64,000 nucleotides of DNA from Halosaccharopolyspora lacisalsi (GTDB taxonomy: Bacteria; Actinomycetota; Actinomycetes; Mycobacteriales; Pseudonocardiaceae), in contig NZ_JACGWZ010000005.1 of the NCBI RefSeq assembly GCF_014137975.1, forward strand, positions 124,001 to 188,000. The letters are read 5' to 3'. Made by a program: the position numbers and the translations under genes. Within the stretch, counting starts at the first letter, position 1; each line of letters starts with the position of its first letter. A model generated the notes under the pieces. The model saw only the letters and a program-made list of their open reading frames with translations, ran no database searches and was not told the origin of the DNA. Of this stretch, positions 52,228 through 60,625 are shown in pieces.

Positions 52228-53108
52228 TCAGGGTCGCGGTTCGGTCGGGGTGGGGCTGCTCCTGCGGCGCAGTGTCGTGACGGCGACACCGATGGTGGTC
52301 AACGCGCTCGCCCCGATCTCCAGCAGGTTCATGCGCTCGTGCAGGACGACGGCGGCCGACGAGATCCCGAAGACGGGTACCAGCAGCGAGTACGGTGCGA
52401 CGACGGCGGCGTCGTACTGACGCAGCAGGTATCCCCATGCGTCGAATCCGAACAACGTGGAGATCCAGGCGGCGTAGAGGCTGGTGCTTTGGCCGGTCAC
52501 GCCGATGCTCGTCAGCGCGGCCAGATCCCGGTCCACTCCTTCGGTGAGCGCGGAGGGGACGAGCAGCGGGATCGGGGGACGGCGCTGACCCACACCATGA
52601 AGCGGAACAGGTCCGGCGGTTGGACCTTGCGCGAGGCGATGTTGGGCAGTCCCCAGAACGCGGCGGTCAGGATGACGGGTCCGAACGCCAGGAACGGGCT
52701 GGAGGTGCCGTAGTCGATCGCGATCGCGGCGACGCCGATCGCGGCGATCAGCAGGCCGATGACCTTGGTGGGGCCGGGGCGCTCCCGCAGCAGCACCGCG
52801 GCGAAGACCACTGTGAACAGCGCCTGGCTCTGCACGACCAGCGAGGTCAGCCCGGCCGGCATCCCCGCGTACGTGCCCGGGAACATCAAGCCGAACATGC
52901 AGCGACCCAGCAGCACACCCACGGCGAAGACCCAGTGCCACCGCGTCAGGGGACCACCGATGAAGCAGATCGCGGGTATCGCGCAGAGCACGAAGCGGAA
53001 CGCCGAGAAGGGGGGAGGGAACTCGGTGAGTCCCACGTCGATGACCACGAAGTCGATTCCCCACAGCGCCGCGACGGCGATGGCGAGCATGATGTGGAAT
53101 GGTTTCAT
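52228..53108 (-). pseudogene. EamA/DMT-type transporter gene with a single-base frameshift
   Basis: From ATG 53108 the frame encodes a drug/metabolite transporter: MLAIAVAALWGIDFVVIDVG, PPFSAFRFVLCAIPA, then more membrane helices up to FRFMVWVSAV. At the G5 run 52574-52578 one base is missing; in the next frame the protein continues (LTSIGVTGQSTSLYAAWIST, VVLHERMNLLEIGASALTTI) to the stop at 52228. The combined protein would have about 293 residues and ten helices. Homopolymer contraction suggests either a phase-type mutation or an assembly error. Confidence 0.85.
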
Positions 53109-53891
53109 GTGGCGGCTCCACGGTGTCCCGTCCGATCGTTGTGGGCGGCGCGCTCCCCCAGCTGTGAGCGACCGCTTCGGAGCCGGTGTTGACCGCGAAC
53201 AGGAGACTCCGGTGACCGGGTGGGTGTTCCGCAGTCGTCCGGACTCGACGGCCTCGAGCAACGTGCGTGCGCTGTACGTTGTGCCCGGTGAACTCGCTCA
53301 GCGGACGATCTCGCTGTACGGTGCGCACCCCCAGGAAGAACACAGCGCCACGAAGTCGGCGTGATCGGCCCTCGGTGGTCCATGTGGAGCAGGCCGAGAA
53401 CGACGTCCACCGCGCTGAGTCCGGTTCCGAGCACCACAGCACCACGCCGTCGAACCGGTCGACCTCGTTCGGGGAGCGCGTCAGCACGTCGTGGACGGAG
53501 ACGGCCAGGTCGACGATCGGTTCGCGCCGCACTCGAACTTGCCAGCCACGCTCCCGCGCCGGGGTCAGACAGTTGTGGAAGTGGTCGACCGGGTACTCGC
53601 CGAAGATGTTTTCGGGGGACGAAGGACTCCACCGGAGTGGTGGCGTAGGGGCCCGGTGACCCTCACCGTGGCCCCGGAGCCAGCGTAGAAAATGGTCGCG
53701 CTCACCGGAACGGACGGACATGTATCCGGTCTGGTGGTTGACCAGTACGCAGTCGAGATCCGGTCGATAAGCTCGGCCGGTGGCCAGAGCGGACGGCTCG
53801 TAGATCACGACCTCGGGCGGTGGGACCGCGTCGCCGAGGTTCCGCAGCAGGCTGACAGCGGCGGCGCCCCACCGATCATCGCAATGCGCAC
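53109..53891 (-). pseudogene. FAD/NAD(P)-binding oxidoreductase remnant with frameshifts
   Basis: GTG 53891 follows GAGGAGG and starts VRIAMIGGGA; a base is missing near 53866. The next frame then gives AAVSLLRNLGDAVPPPEVVI, YEPSALATGRAYRPDLDCVL, NHQTGYMSVRSGERDHFLRW. Near 53400 another shift leads into VVLGTGLSAVDVVLGLLHMD. This is the N-terminal half of a FAD-NAD binding protein (PF13454-like), truncated where the EamA gene begins. Non-functional as read. Confidence 0.65.
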
Positions 53892-53955
53892 TCGAGCCTC
53901 CTCGCCGAGGTTCGAAGGTGTCGCGTGATTGTGATCGTGGCCATGGACGATCCCC

Positions 53956-54645
53956 TCAGAACTGTTCCGTGTCCTTCAGCACGCACAACTGCTCACGCAA
54001 CGCCTTGGCCACCGCCGTGGTCCTGTTCGGAGCGTTGAGCTTGGCCAGTACGTTGGCCACGAGTCGCTTGGCCCCGTGCTCCGATATGGACAACCTGTTG
54101 GCGATCTGCTTGTTGCTCATACCGTCCACGAGGAGGTGCAGCGCGGCGTTCTCCCGCTGTGTGAGGTGTACCGGAGCGGACTGCTTCTGGTTCGGGCTCC
54201 GTGTCCGCACGTCCGTCAGCAGAGCCCGGGTCAGATTGGCCGGTATCGGGATTTCCCCGCACCTGATTCGGGTGATCGCACTGTGCAGCGTCTCGACCGT
54301 GAAACCCTGCAGGGAAAGAAATCCGTCATTGTAGCTCTCGAATGCGTGGGCGATGTGTTCCACGTTCGGGGTGTCGACCAGGGACAGCACCTTGGGCGGT
54401 TTGCTCCGGTACGGGGGTGCCGGGTTTCCCGTCGTGGACATCACCTCGTCCAGTGATACGATGATCAGCCCGGTGGGCTGCTCGGAGTTGTCGCGCATCG
54501 CTGCATCGGCCGTGTCGTAGCAGCGTACGCGTTTGACGTAGGAGAGTTGTTTGGCGATCTGCTCCACACCGTAGCGTTTGATCTCATTCCCGATCCCCAC
54601 AGTGATCTCTAAAGTGTCGCCGGTGATGCTGCGATCTTCGTGCAT
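53956..54645 (-). CDS. LuxR-type regulator with unusual N-terminal domain
   Basis: 229 residues with a C-terminal LuxR helix-turn-helix (LTQRENAALHLLVDGMSNKQIANRLSISEHGAKRLVANVL). The N-terminal part (ITVGIGNEIKRYGVEQIAKQ, GLIIVSLDEVMSTTG) resembles a receiver but lacks the phosphoacceptor pattern. Base composition is lower in GC than its neighbours, including the region upstream, hinting at a foreign origin. No Shine-Dalgarno is seen before ATG 54645. It resembles the regulator at 29400 in layout. Target unknown. Confidence 0.8.
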   Translation of the reverse strand: MHEDRSITGDTLEITVGIGNEIKRYGVEQIAKQLSYVKRVRCYDTADAAMRDNSEQPTGLIIVSLDEVMSTTGNPAPPYRSKPPKVLSLVDTPNVEHIAHAFESYNDGFLSLQGFTVETLHSAITRIRCGEIPIPANLTRALLTDVRTRSPNQKQSAPVHLTQRENAALHLLVDGMSNKQIANRLSISEHGAKRLVANVLAKLNAPNRTTAVAKALREQLCVLKDTEQF

Positions 54646-54883
54646 TGTGTTGGCTTACCCCATGTCTGCCCGACGATACATGAAAATTTCCCCTCGTCGG
54701 CAACTTACCGCTCCGCATCGCTATCTTGATCCGCCGTTTGATGTAAGTGTTCAGGTGTGGTGCGTCACAGCTTCGATTCCTCTTGGCGTGCAAGAATCTT
54801 GTCGGGCCGAGCCGCGTTGTCGCGAATCCCCGCGAGGAGGATTGAAATGAGGATCTTCGCTCCCGGGGAAAGCAGCTGCCGGA

Positions 54884-56134
54884 TTAGCCGGAATAGGACG
54901 GTTTTGCCTGTTCGCTCCTGGACGGACGAGAGATCAACAATACCAGCAGCGACAGGATGACCAGCCCCGCACCGATGCCGGTCGTGCCGCGGGGACCGGC
55001 GAACTCGACGACGACACCGCCGATGAGCGAGCCGATCGCGATCGCCCCGTTGAAAGCGGCCACCGACAGCGACGAGGCGGCGTCGGTCTCGTCCGGTGCG
55101 AGCCGCAGGACCCAGGTCTGGATCCCCACAGGCATCATCGCGTACGAAGCCCCCCACAGTACGAGCAGCACTGTGACCACGACCTGTGAGTCGCCGATCA
55201 CGTACATCAGCGCCAGCGACGCCGACAGCACGATCAGTGCACCGGTGAGGGTGCCGCGCAGGGAGCGGGAGAGGAAGTAACCGGCGGCGAAGTTACCGAC
55301 GACCCCGGCGACGCCGAACACCAACAGCAGCGCACTGATGACGCTGCTGTCCACGTGGGCGGTGCGCTCCAAGTACGGGGTGACGTAGGTGAACGCCAGG
55401 TAGTGGCCGATCATCGCCAGGCAGGAGACCGTCACCGCGATCGTGAGCTGACCGCGCCGGAACAGGCCGAGCAGTGCTCGCACCGTTGCGGACCCGGCAG
55501 CAGGCATCGCGGGCAGCAGTGCCGCCAGCGCCAGCAGGGTTACCAGGCCCAACCCGCCGACGGCGAGGAAGGCGACCTGCCAGCCGAACAGTTGGCCCAA
55601 CAGCGTTCCGCCCGGCATACCGAGGATCGAGGCGATCGACACGCCGCTGAACACGATCGTGGTGGCTCGCACGCCGTGATGAGCATGCACCAGCCGGATG
55701 GCGATCGGCGCGGCTATCGACCAGAACACGCCGTGCACGACGGCGACCATCAGCCGGGCAAGCAGCAGCACCACGTAACTCGGCGAGGCTGCTGCCAGCA
55801 CGTTTCCCAGAACGAACAGGGCCAACAACCCGATCATCAACCAGCGCCGGTCCAAGCGTCCGGTGAGGGTCGTGAAGGGGGCAGCGGTGAGTGTGGCGAA
55901 AGCCGCGTACCCGGTGACCAGGAATCCGGCCACACCGACCGACACCCCGACCCCGTTACCGATGAGCGGCAACAGCCCGACCGGTAGCGTTTCCGTGGTG
56001 ACGAGGGAGAAGGTGCCCAGTCCGATCGCGATCACGGCCAGCCACGCCCTCATCGGCGTGGTCGCGACTCCGGGCAGATTCGCCTCGTTGTCGACCGCCG
56101 GTCCCGGCGACGTCGATGATTTCGAGAGCTCCAC
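54884..56134 (-). CDS. MFS transporter (DHA1/AraJ type)
   Basis: 416 residues, twelve predicted helices. Motifs: TTETLPVGLLPLIG near residue 49, GYAAFATLTAAPFTTLTGRLDRRWLMIG near 80, SIAAPIAIRLVHAHHGVRATTIVF near 141. This is the CmlR/NepI-like sugar- or drug-efflux group. GTG 56134 follows AAAGGAG and gives the start VELSKSSTSPG. Last gene of the AKR-CMD-MFS operon (35-bp gap after the CMD gene). Confidence 0.88.
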   Translation of the reverse strand: MELSKSSTSPGPAVDNEANLPGVATTPMRAWLAVIAIGLGTFSLVTTETLPVGLLPLIGNGVGVSVGVAGFLVTGYAAFATLTAAPFTTLTGRLDRRWLMIGLLALFVLGNVLAAASPSYVVLLLARLMVAVVHGVFWSIAAPIAIRLVHAHHGVRATTIVFSGVSIASILGMPGGTLLGQLFGWQVAFLAVGGLGLVTLLALAALLPAMPAAGSATVRALLGLFRRGQLTIAVTVSCLAMIGHYLAFTYVTPYLERTAHVDSSVISALLLVFGVAGVVGNFAAGYFLSRSLRGTLTGALIVLSASLALMYVIGDSQVVVTVLLVLWGASYAMMPVGIQTWVLRLAPDETDAASSLSVAAFNGAIAIGSLIGGVVVEFAGPRGTTGIGAGLVILSLLVLLISRPSRSEQAKPSYSG

Positions 56135-56169
56135 AGTGTCTCCTTTGCTGTGCGGCGGCAGTGCTCGGT

Positions 56170-56571
56170 TCAGCCCGAGTGAGAGCCGGATTCGTGCTCG
56201 GTCAGTACGTCGTGAGCCACGAACAGGGCGTTGAGCGCGCGGGGCATACCCGCGAACGGGATGAGCTGGACGAAGGTCTCCACGACCTCCTCCGCGGTTA
56301 CTCCGACGTTGAGCGCCGCCGAGACGTGGACGCGCAGTTGCGGCTCGCATCCGCCGAGGCTGGCCAGTGAGGCGATGCTGGCCAGTTCACGGTCTCGCAG
56401 GGACAGGTCGTCGCCCTGGTAGAGCTCGCCGAACACGGCGCTGACGACGTGTTCCGCGGCCTTCGGCGAGACCGCCCTGATCGAATCCAGCATCTCGGCG
56501 CTGGTCGTGCCGCCGACGGTGGTCAGGGTGTCGATACCGAGCTGGTAGTGGTCGTTCGTGGTGGAGGTCAT
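56170..56571 (-). CDS. Carboxymuconolactone decarboxylase (AhpD-like) family protein
   Basis: 133 residues. Core: LSLRDRELASIASLASLGGCEPQLRVHVSAALNVGVTAEEVVETFVQLIPFAG. The AhpD CxxC pair is absent; a single Cys sits in GGCEPQ, so it is of the CMD rather than peroxidase type. It lies 6 bp behind the aldo/keto reductase gene with GGGAGC before ATG 56571. Such CMD-AKR pairs occur in XRE-controlled stress/detoxification operons. Confidence 0.88.
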   Translation of the reverse strand: MTSTTNDHYQLGIDTLTTVGGTTSAEMLDSIRAVSPKAAEHVVSAVFGELYQGDDLSLRDRELASIASLASLGGCEPQLRVHVSAALNVGVTAEEVVETFVQLIPFAGMPRALNALFVAHDVLTEHESGSHSG

Positions 56572-56577
56572 GGTTGC

Positions 56578-57606
56578 TCAGCTCCCGGTCTCGGACTTCT
56601 CGCGTCCGGCGGAGGTGAAGTTCATGTCGGCGTAGCGCGGCCCGGCGACCTGAGCCGCGATCGACTCCAACGAGTCGAGCTCGGTGGTGGAGAGCTCCAG
56701 TCGCGGCGCCGCGAGGTTCTCGTCCAGTCGGCTCCTGCGACGGGTCCCGGGAATCGGCACGACGGCCAGCTCGTGCACACGGCTGCGGGCGTGCACCCAG
56801 GCCAGCGCGACCTGAGCGGCGCTCACACCGTGCCGCGCTGCGACAGTGTTCAGCGGTTCGAGCAGCGCGGCGTTGTGCCGGGCGTTGTCACCGACGAACT
56901 GTGGGTGCCCACGACGACCGTCGTCCTCGGTCAGCTGCTCGGCCGAGGCGAACGCCCCGGCCAGGAAACCCCGGCCGAGCGGGGAGTACGGCACGAACCC
57001 GACGCCGAGCTCGACCGCGGCGGGCACGATGGTGCGCTCGACGTCGCGGTTGAACACCGACCACTCGCTCTGGACCGCCGAGATCGGGTGCACCGCGTCG
57101 GCGGCCCTGAGCTCGTCGCCGGTCACCTCGGACAGTCCCAGGTAGCGGACCTTGCCCTCCGAAACCAGTTCCGCCATCGCACCGACGGTCTCCTCGATCG
57201 ACACGCTCGGATCGCGTCGGTGCATGTAGTACAGGTCGATGGTGTCGACGTCGAGCCGGCGCAGGCTGGCCTCGGCAGCCCGGCGGACGTACTCGCGGTC
57301 ACCGCGCATCGAGCGTGCCGACGGGTTCTCCGGTGCGCGCACGATGCCGAACTTGGTGGCGATCACCACCTCGTCCCGGTGTGCGCGGAAGAACGGCGCG
57401 AGGAACTCCTCGTTCGCGCCGTGTCCGTACATGTCGGCGGTGTCGAACATGGTCACGCCGTTGTCGAGCGCGTGTTCCAGGGTGTTGCGGGCCTCGGCCT
57501 GATCGGTGGGCCCGTAGAACTCGCTCATTCCCATGCAGCCGAGCCCCTGCGGTCCCGCGGTCAGCCCGCTGCTGCCGAGCTCGATCTCCCGGTGCCTGCT
57601 GATCAT
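56578..57606 (-). CDS. Aldo/keto reductase
   Basis: 342 residues, (beta/alpha)8 NADPH-dependent reductase. Catalytic set: Asp and Tyr in MFDTADMYGHG near 52-62, Lys in VVIATKFG near 84, His in YYMHRRDP near 127. NADPH site: VPYSPLGRGFL and PIPGTRRRSRLDEN. The start ATG 57606 (AAGGGGA upstream) is certain from family homology; the open frame upstream is non-coding. First gene of an operon divergent from the XRE regulator. Confidence 0.93.
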   Translation of the reverse strand: MISRHREIELGSSGLTAGPQGLGCMGMSEFYGPTDQAEARNTLEHALDNGVTMFDTADMYGHGANEEFLAPFFRAHRDEVVIATKFGIVRAPENPSARSMRGDREYVRRAAEASLRRLDVDTIDLYYMHRRDPSVSIEETVGAMAELVSEGKVRYLGLSEVTGDELRAADAVHPISAVQSEWSVFNRDVERTIVPAAVELGVGFVPYSPLGRGFLAGAFASAEQLTEDDGRRGHPQFVGDNARHNAALLEPLNTVAARHGVSAAQVALAWVHARSRVHELAVVPIPGTRRRSRLDENLAAPRLELSTTELDSLESIAAQVAGPRYADMNFTSAGREKSETGS

Positions 57607-57708
57607 GTGTTCCCCTTCGCGAGATTGGATGACAGCGATGAGCTGTTGGCAACGAGTCTGGCCACGGGGTTCGGCGGCGGGGAGGCCGTACTTCCCCCCG
57701 GTGTGCCA

Positions 57709-57733
57709 TGCCTGGGTGCCGTACACCCAGGCA
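57709..57733. promoter_or_regulatory. Perfect inverted repeat between the AKR operon and the XRE regulator
   Basis: TGCCTGGGTG (57709-57718) and CACCCAGGCA (57724-57733) pair perfectly with a 5-bp spacer, dyad centre 57721. It lies 43 bp before the XRE start and about 100 bp before the AKR start. By position it is the likely operator of the XRE protein. Confidence 0.7.
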
Positions 57734-57775
57734 CGACGCTTGGCAGCTGCGCAGCGGGCTTGAGATGCTTTCCGC

Positions 57776-58651
57776 ATGAGTGGCAGGACCGAGCTGGGGG
57801 ATTACCTGCGGGCGTGCCGGGCCGAGCGCAAGCCGGCCGACGTCGGGCTGCCGCACGGCGGCGGCGTGCGGCGCACGCCCGGTTTGCGGCGGGAGGAACT
57901 CGCCTCCGTCGCCGGGATCAGCATGGACTACTACACCCGGCTCGAACAGGGGCGCGAACGCAGCCCGAGCAACGGGGTGCTGGACTCGCTGGCGCGGACG
58001 CTGCGGCTGGACGGTGCCGAGCGCGACCACCTGTTCAACCTCGCGCGGCACGCGCGGGGTCCCGAGATCTCACGCGCCTCCGAGGAGAATCCCGTTCGGT
58101 CGACGGTGCGCCAGCTGCTGGACTCGGTCGGGAACTCACCGGCCTACGTCCTCAGCCACAGCAATGACCTGCTGGCCGCCAACCCGTCGGGGTGGCTGTT
58201 GCTCAAGGGCATCGACCAGTGGCCCCCCGAGCGGCGCAATTCGATTCGCTACCTGTTCCTGCACCCCGTGGCGCGCACGCTGTTCGTGCGGTGGCACGAC
58301 GTGGCCGTCAACTCCGTGGCCCAGTTGCGCGCGGTGTTCGGGGACAACCCGCGATCCTCGCAGCTGACCGCGCTGGTGGACGAGCTCTCGTCGAAGAGCG
58401 AGGACTTCGACGACATCTGGCGCCGGAACGAGGTCAGGCCGCGTTCGAGTGGGGGGAAGTGCTTCGACCACCCGGACGTCGGGCGCATGGACCTGAACTA
58501 CGAGGTGCTGACCGTTTCCGGTGGTGTCGATCAGCGGCTGGTGGTCTACCAGGCCACTCCAGGAACACCCGACTACGACGCGATGGCGCTGTTGAACCTG
58601 GTCGCCGGGGACTCCGAGGATCAGCGCGCGGGCAGCAGGCCGTCGTACTGA
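57776..58651 (+). CDS. XRE-family regulator with MmyB-like ligand domain
   Basis: 291 residues. Helix-turn-helix of the HTH_31 type: GLRREELASVAGISMDYYTRLEQGRERSPS. After residue 100 a PAS-like MmyB/MltR domain follows: SPAYVLSHSNDLLAANPSGW, FLHPVARTLFVRWHDVA, MDLNYEVLTV. Members bind fatty acids or other small lipids and control adjacent reductase genes. ATG 57776 lies 43 bp after the inverted repeat. Divergent from the AKR-CMD-MFS operon. Confidence 0.92.
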   Translation: MSGRTELGDYLRACRAERKPADVGLPHGGGVRRTPGLRREELASVAGISMDYYTRLEQGRERSPSNGVLDSLARTLRLDGAERDHLFNLARHARGPEISRASEENPVRSTVRQLLDSVGNSPAYVLSHSNDLLAANPSGWLLLKGIDQWPPERRNSIRYLFLHPVARTLFVRWHDVAVNSVAQLRAVFGDNPRSSQLTALVDELSSKSEDFDDIWRRNEVRPRSSGGKCFDHPDVGRMDLNYEVLTVSGGVDQRLVVYQATPGTPDYDAMALLNLVAGDSEDQRAGSRPSY

Positions 58652-58670
58652 ACCGACCCTGCCGGCTTGT

Positions 58671-59246
58671 TCACCCGTGTCGGGCGGGAGTGAGAAGGAC
58701 CAGCCCTCGGCCTGCAGCTGCGGGATGACGCGGGAGACCGCGTTCACCGTCTGCGTGCGGTCGCCGCCACAGTCGTGCGGAGTACGACGTCCCCCCGGCG
58801 AAATGCCGTCGCGCAGCCGCTGTACCAGCACGTCCGTACCGGGGTTGTTCCAGTCGGCGACCGAGAGGCGCCAGCCGAGCGGCTGCATGTCGAGTGCTGC
58901 CGCCACCTCCGGCGTCCGTCCCCAGCTCCGTTGGGGCTCGGAAGTACGGGATGCGCGCCCCGGCGCTGCCGCGTGGATCGCCGCGTTGGTCTCTCGGAGG
59001 TTCGCTCTGATCTCGCTCGGCGACCAGGTGCGCATGTTCCCGTGGCGCGTCGTGTGGTCGCACAGCGCGGGTCCCTCCGCCACGACCCACCGACGAGCTC
59101 CGGGTGCTCTTTCACGTGCTCTCCCCACAGGCGGAAGACGGCCTTGACCTGGTGGGGACGGAGCACGTCGAGCAGGTGCGGGGTGTTGCGCGGGTCGGGT
59201 CCGTCGTCGAAGGCAAGGGCCACCGTGCGACCGCTTCGGCCGGTGG
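58671..59246 (-). pseudogene. Polysaccharide deacetylase (NodB) remnant with several frameshifts
   Basis: The minus strand reads RTVALAFDDGPDPRNTPHLL, then in shifting frames CDHTTRHGNMRTWSPSEI, ARIPYFRAP, GRTPEVAAALDMQPLGWRLS and ISPG...HDCGGDRTQTVNAVS. These are the NodB motifs in order: TFDDGP, HTxxH, RxP(Y/W) and LxHD. At least four single-base indels break the frame, and the 5' end with signal peptide and start is missing at about 59246, exactly where the SGNH remnant begins on the other strand. Either a heavily decayed gene or error-rich sequence. Confidence 0.75.
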
Positions 59247-59866
59247 AGTCGACACCAACGGCAACGACCGCTGGCCGGATCGGCTGGTGGCCCGCGTGCA
59301 GGGTCACCCGGCCACCTCCGATCTCGCGGTGCTCAACCAGGCCGCGGGTGGCAACCGCGTTCTCCACGACGGTCTGGGCTCCAACGCGCTGGCCAGGCTG
59401 GACCGTGCCGTGTTCGCCCAGAGCGGGTGTCGTGGCTCGTCGTGTTCGAAGGCGTCAACGACATCGGCACCGCCGAAGCCACCGAGGTGGCGCAGAAGCA
59501 GGGGGCCGAAGACCTCGTCTTCGCCTACGAACAGATGATCAGCAGGGCCCATGACCAGGGAATCCGCGTCTACGGAGGGACCCCGCCCCTTCGGCGGCCA
59601 CGCCTCCTACGACGAGCCCGGCGGCCACCGCGAGGCGGCCCGCCGGCGCGTCAACGAGTGGGTCCGTACCAGTCACCGCTTCGCCGCGGTCCTCGACCTC
59701 GACGAGGTCGTCCGGGACCCGCGAAACCCGAGCGCCCTGCTGCCCGCCTACGACGACGGCGATCACCTGCACCTCGACCCGGCCCGGATACCAGGCCCTG
59801 GCCGACGCCGTCCCGAAGGGCCTTTTCGCCCAGCACCCGACCCCGCCCCGGTTCGGCCTCGACTGA
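59245..59866 (+). pseudogene. SGNH/GDSL hydrolase remnant with frameshifts
   Basis: Reads GVDTNGNDRWPDRLVARVQG, AVLNQAAGGNRVLHDGLGSN, ALARLDRAVFAQSG, then after a shift near 59430 WLVVFEGVNDIGTAEATEVA, and after one near 59585 PFGGHASYDEPGGHREAARR. HLDP and GYQALADAVPKGLFAQHP follow, the last after a shift near 59785, with the stop at 59864. Catalytic-block motifs (GGNR, GVNDIG, D-x-x-H) are present, but the N-terminal GDSL block is missing at the junction with the deacetylase remnant. Pseudogene. Confidence 0.75.
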
Positions 59867-60625
59867 GCGCTGTCGACGTCCTTCCCGCACCGACCGAGCG
59901 GGAAAGACCGGCGCCGCACTCCCTCGCGGCACCGAGCGGTGTTCGAGCCGGTGTGGGACAACACTCCCGGCCGCGGTGCGCGACCTTCGGTACAGTGGCA
60001 GTGAGCGCCATTAAGTCGCTCGAAGACGAGCGGGCTCACCCGCCGGTGTGTTTTGCTGGGCATGCTGCCGTTCATGCGGCTGTGCATGCTGTTGCGTGTG
60101 CTGCGGCATGAGCGGTGTGCGGTGTGCCGCTGCGGGGGTCGCGGAAGTGTCGAGGGGAGACCGAGCGATGAGCGAGGTGGCGGCGACGCGGTGCTCGACC
60201 AGTCGTCCGTGGGGAGCGTCCGCGCGAGACGAGGACGGCGGCCGATGAGGGAGCGACGCCGACCCCCGCGGGAGCTCGGTGTTCGGGTCCGGGAGGTCCT
60301 GCTCGAAGCGGCCCGGCGAATCCGGCGGACCGCGCCGTTGCCGTCGGCCCCCCTGCCCGGCGAAGCCGTCCGGTCACCGCGTCACGGTGACGGCAGGCCC
60401 CCTGACGGAGTGGCAGTGTAGACACCGGCAGTGCTCGTTGCGGCCGCACGGGCCGCGTCGGGGCCGCTCCGTCGGCGCCGACCCCGGTCGGTCTTCGCGA
60501 CCACACCCGCCGGTGTGGGCGGATGACCGATCTCGAAGTACCGATTTTCCTTCGTCCGTGACCACCGGCGCCGCATCGGGCCGCGCCGGCGGTCGATTTC
60601 GACCCGCTGCTGCGAGGTACGCTTC
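59867..60625. other. 759-bp region without a confident gene
   Basis: I see no family sequence here. A run of TGC/TGT-rich bases (60045-60140) gives Cys-rich translations that look like composition artefacts. Two short coupled frames exist on the plus strand: ATG 60168 (26 codons, GAGGGGAGA upstream), overlapping by ATGA a 58-codon frame from 60245 to 60421 (MRERRRPPRELGVRVREVLL..., Arg-rich). They could be a small bicistron, but nothing else supports them. GAGGT before 60626 serves the efflux gene. Confidence 0.3.

Noticed and set aside
54884-56350. Start of the MFS gene placed 72 codons upstream
   Set aside because: The extra residues are Arg/Gly-rich and overlap the CMD gene; GTG 56134 has an excellent AAAGGAG and fits the family.
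60048-60248. Cys-rich peptide frame (many CC and CxC)
   Set aside because: Arises from a TGC/TGT-rich run that gives odd translations in every frame; no precursor-peptide context such as a modifying enzyme.
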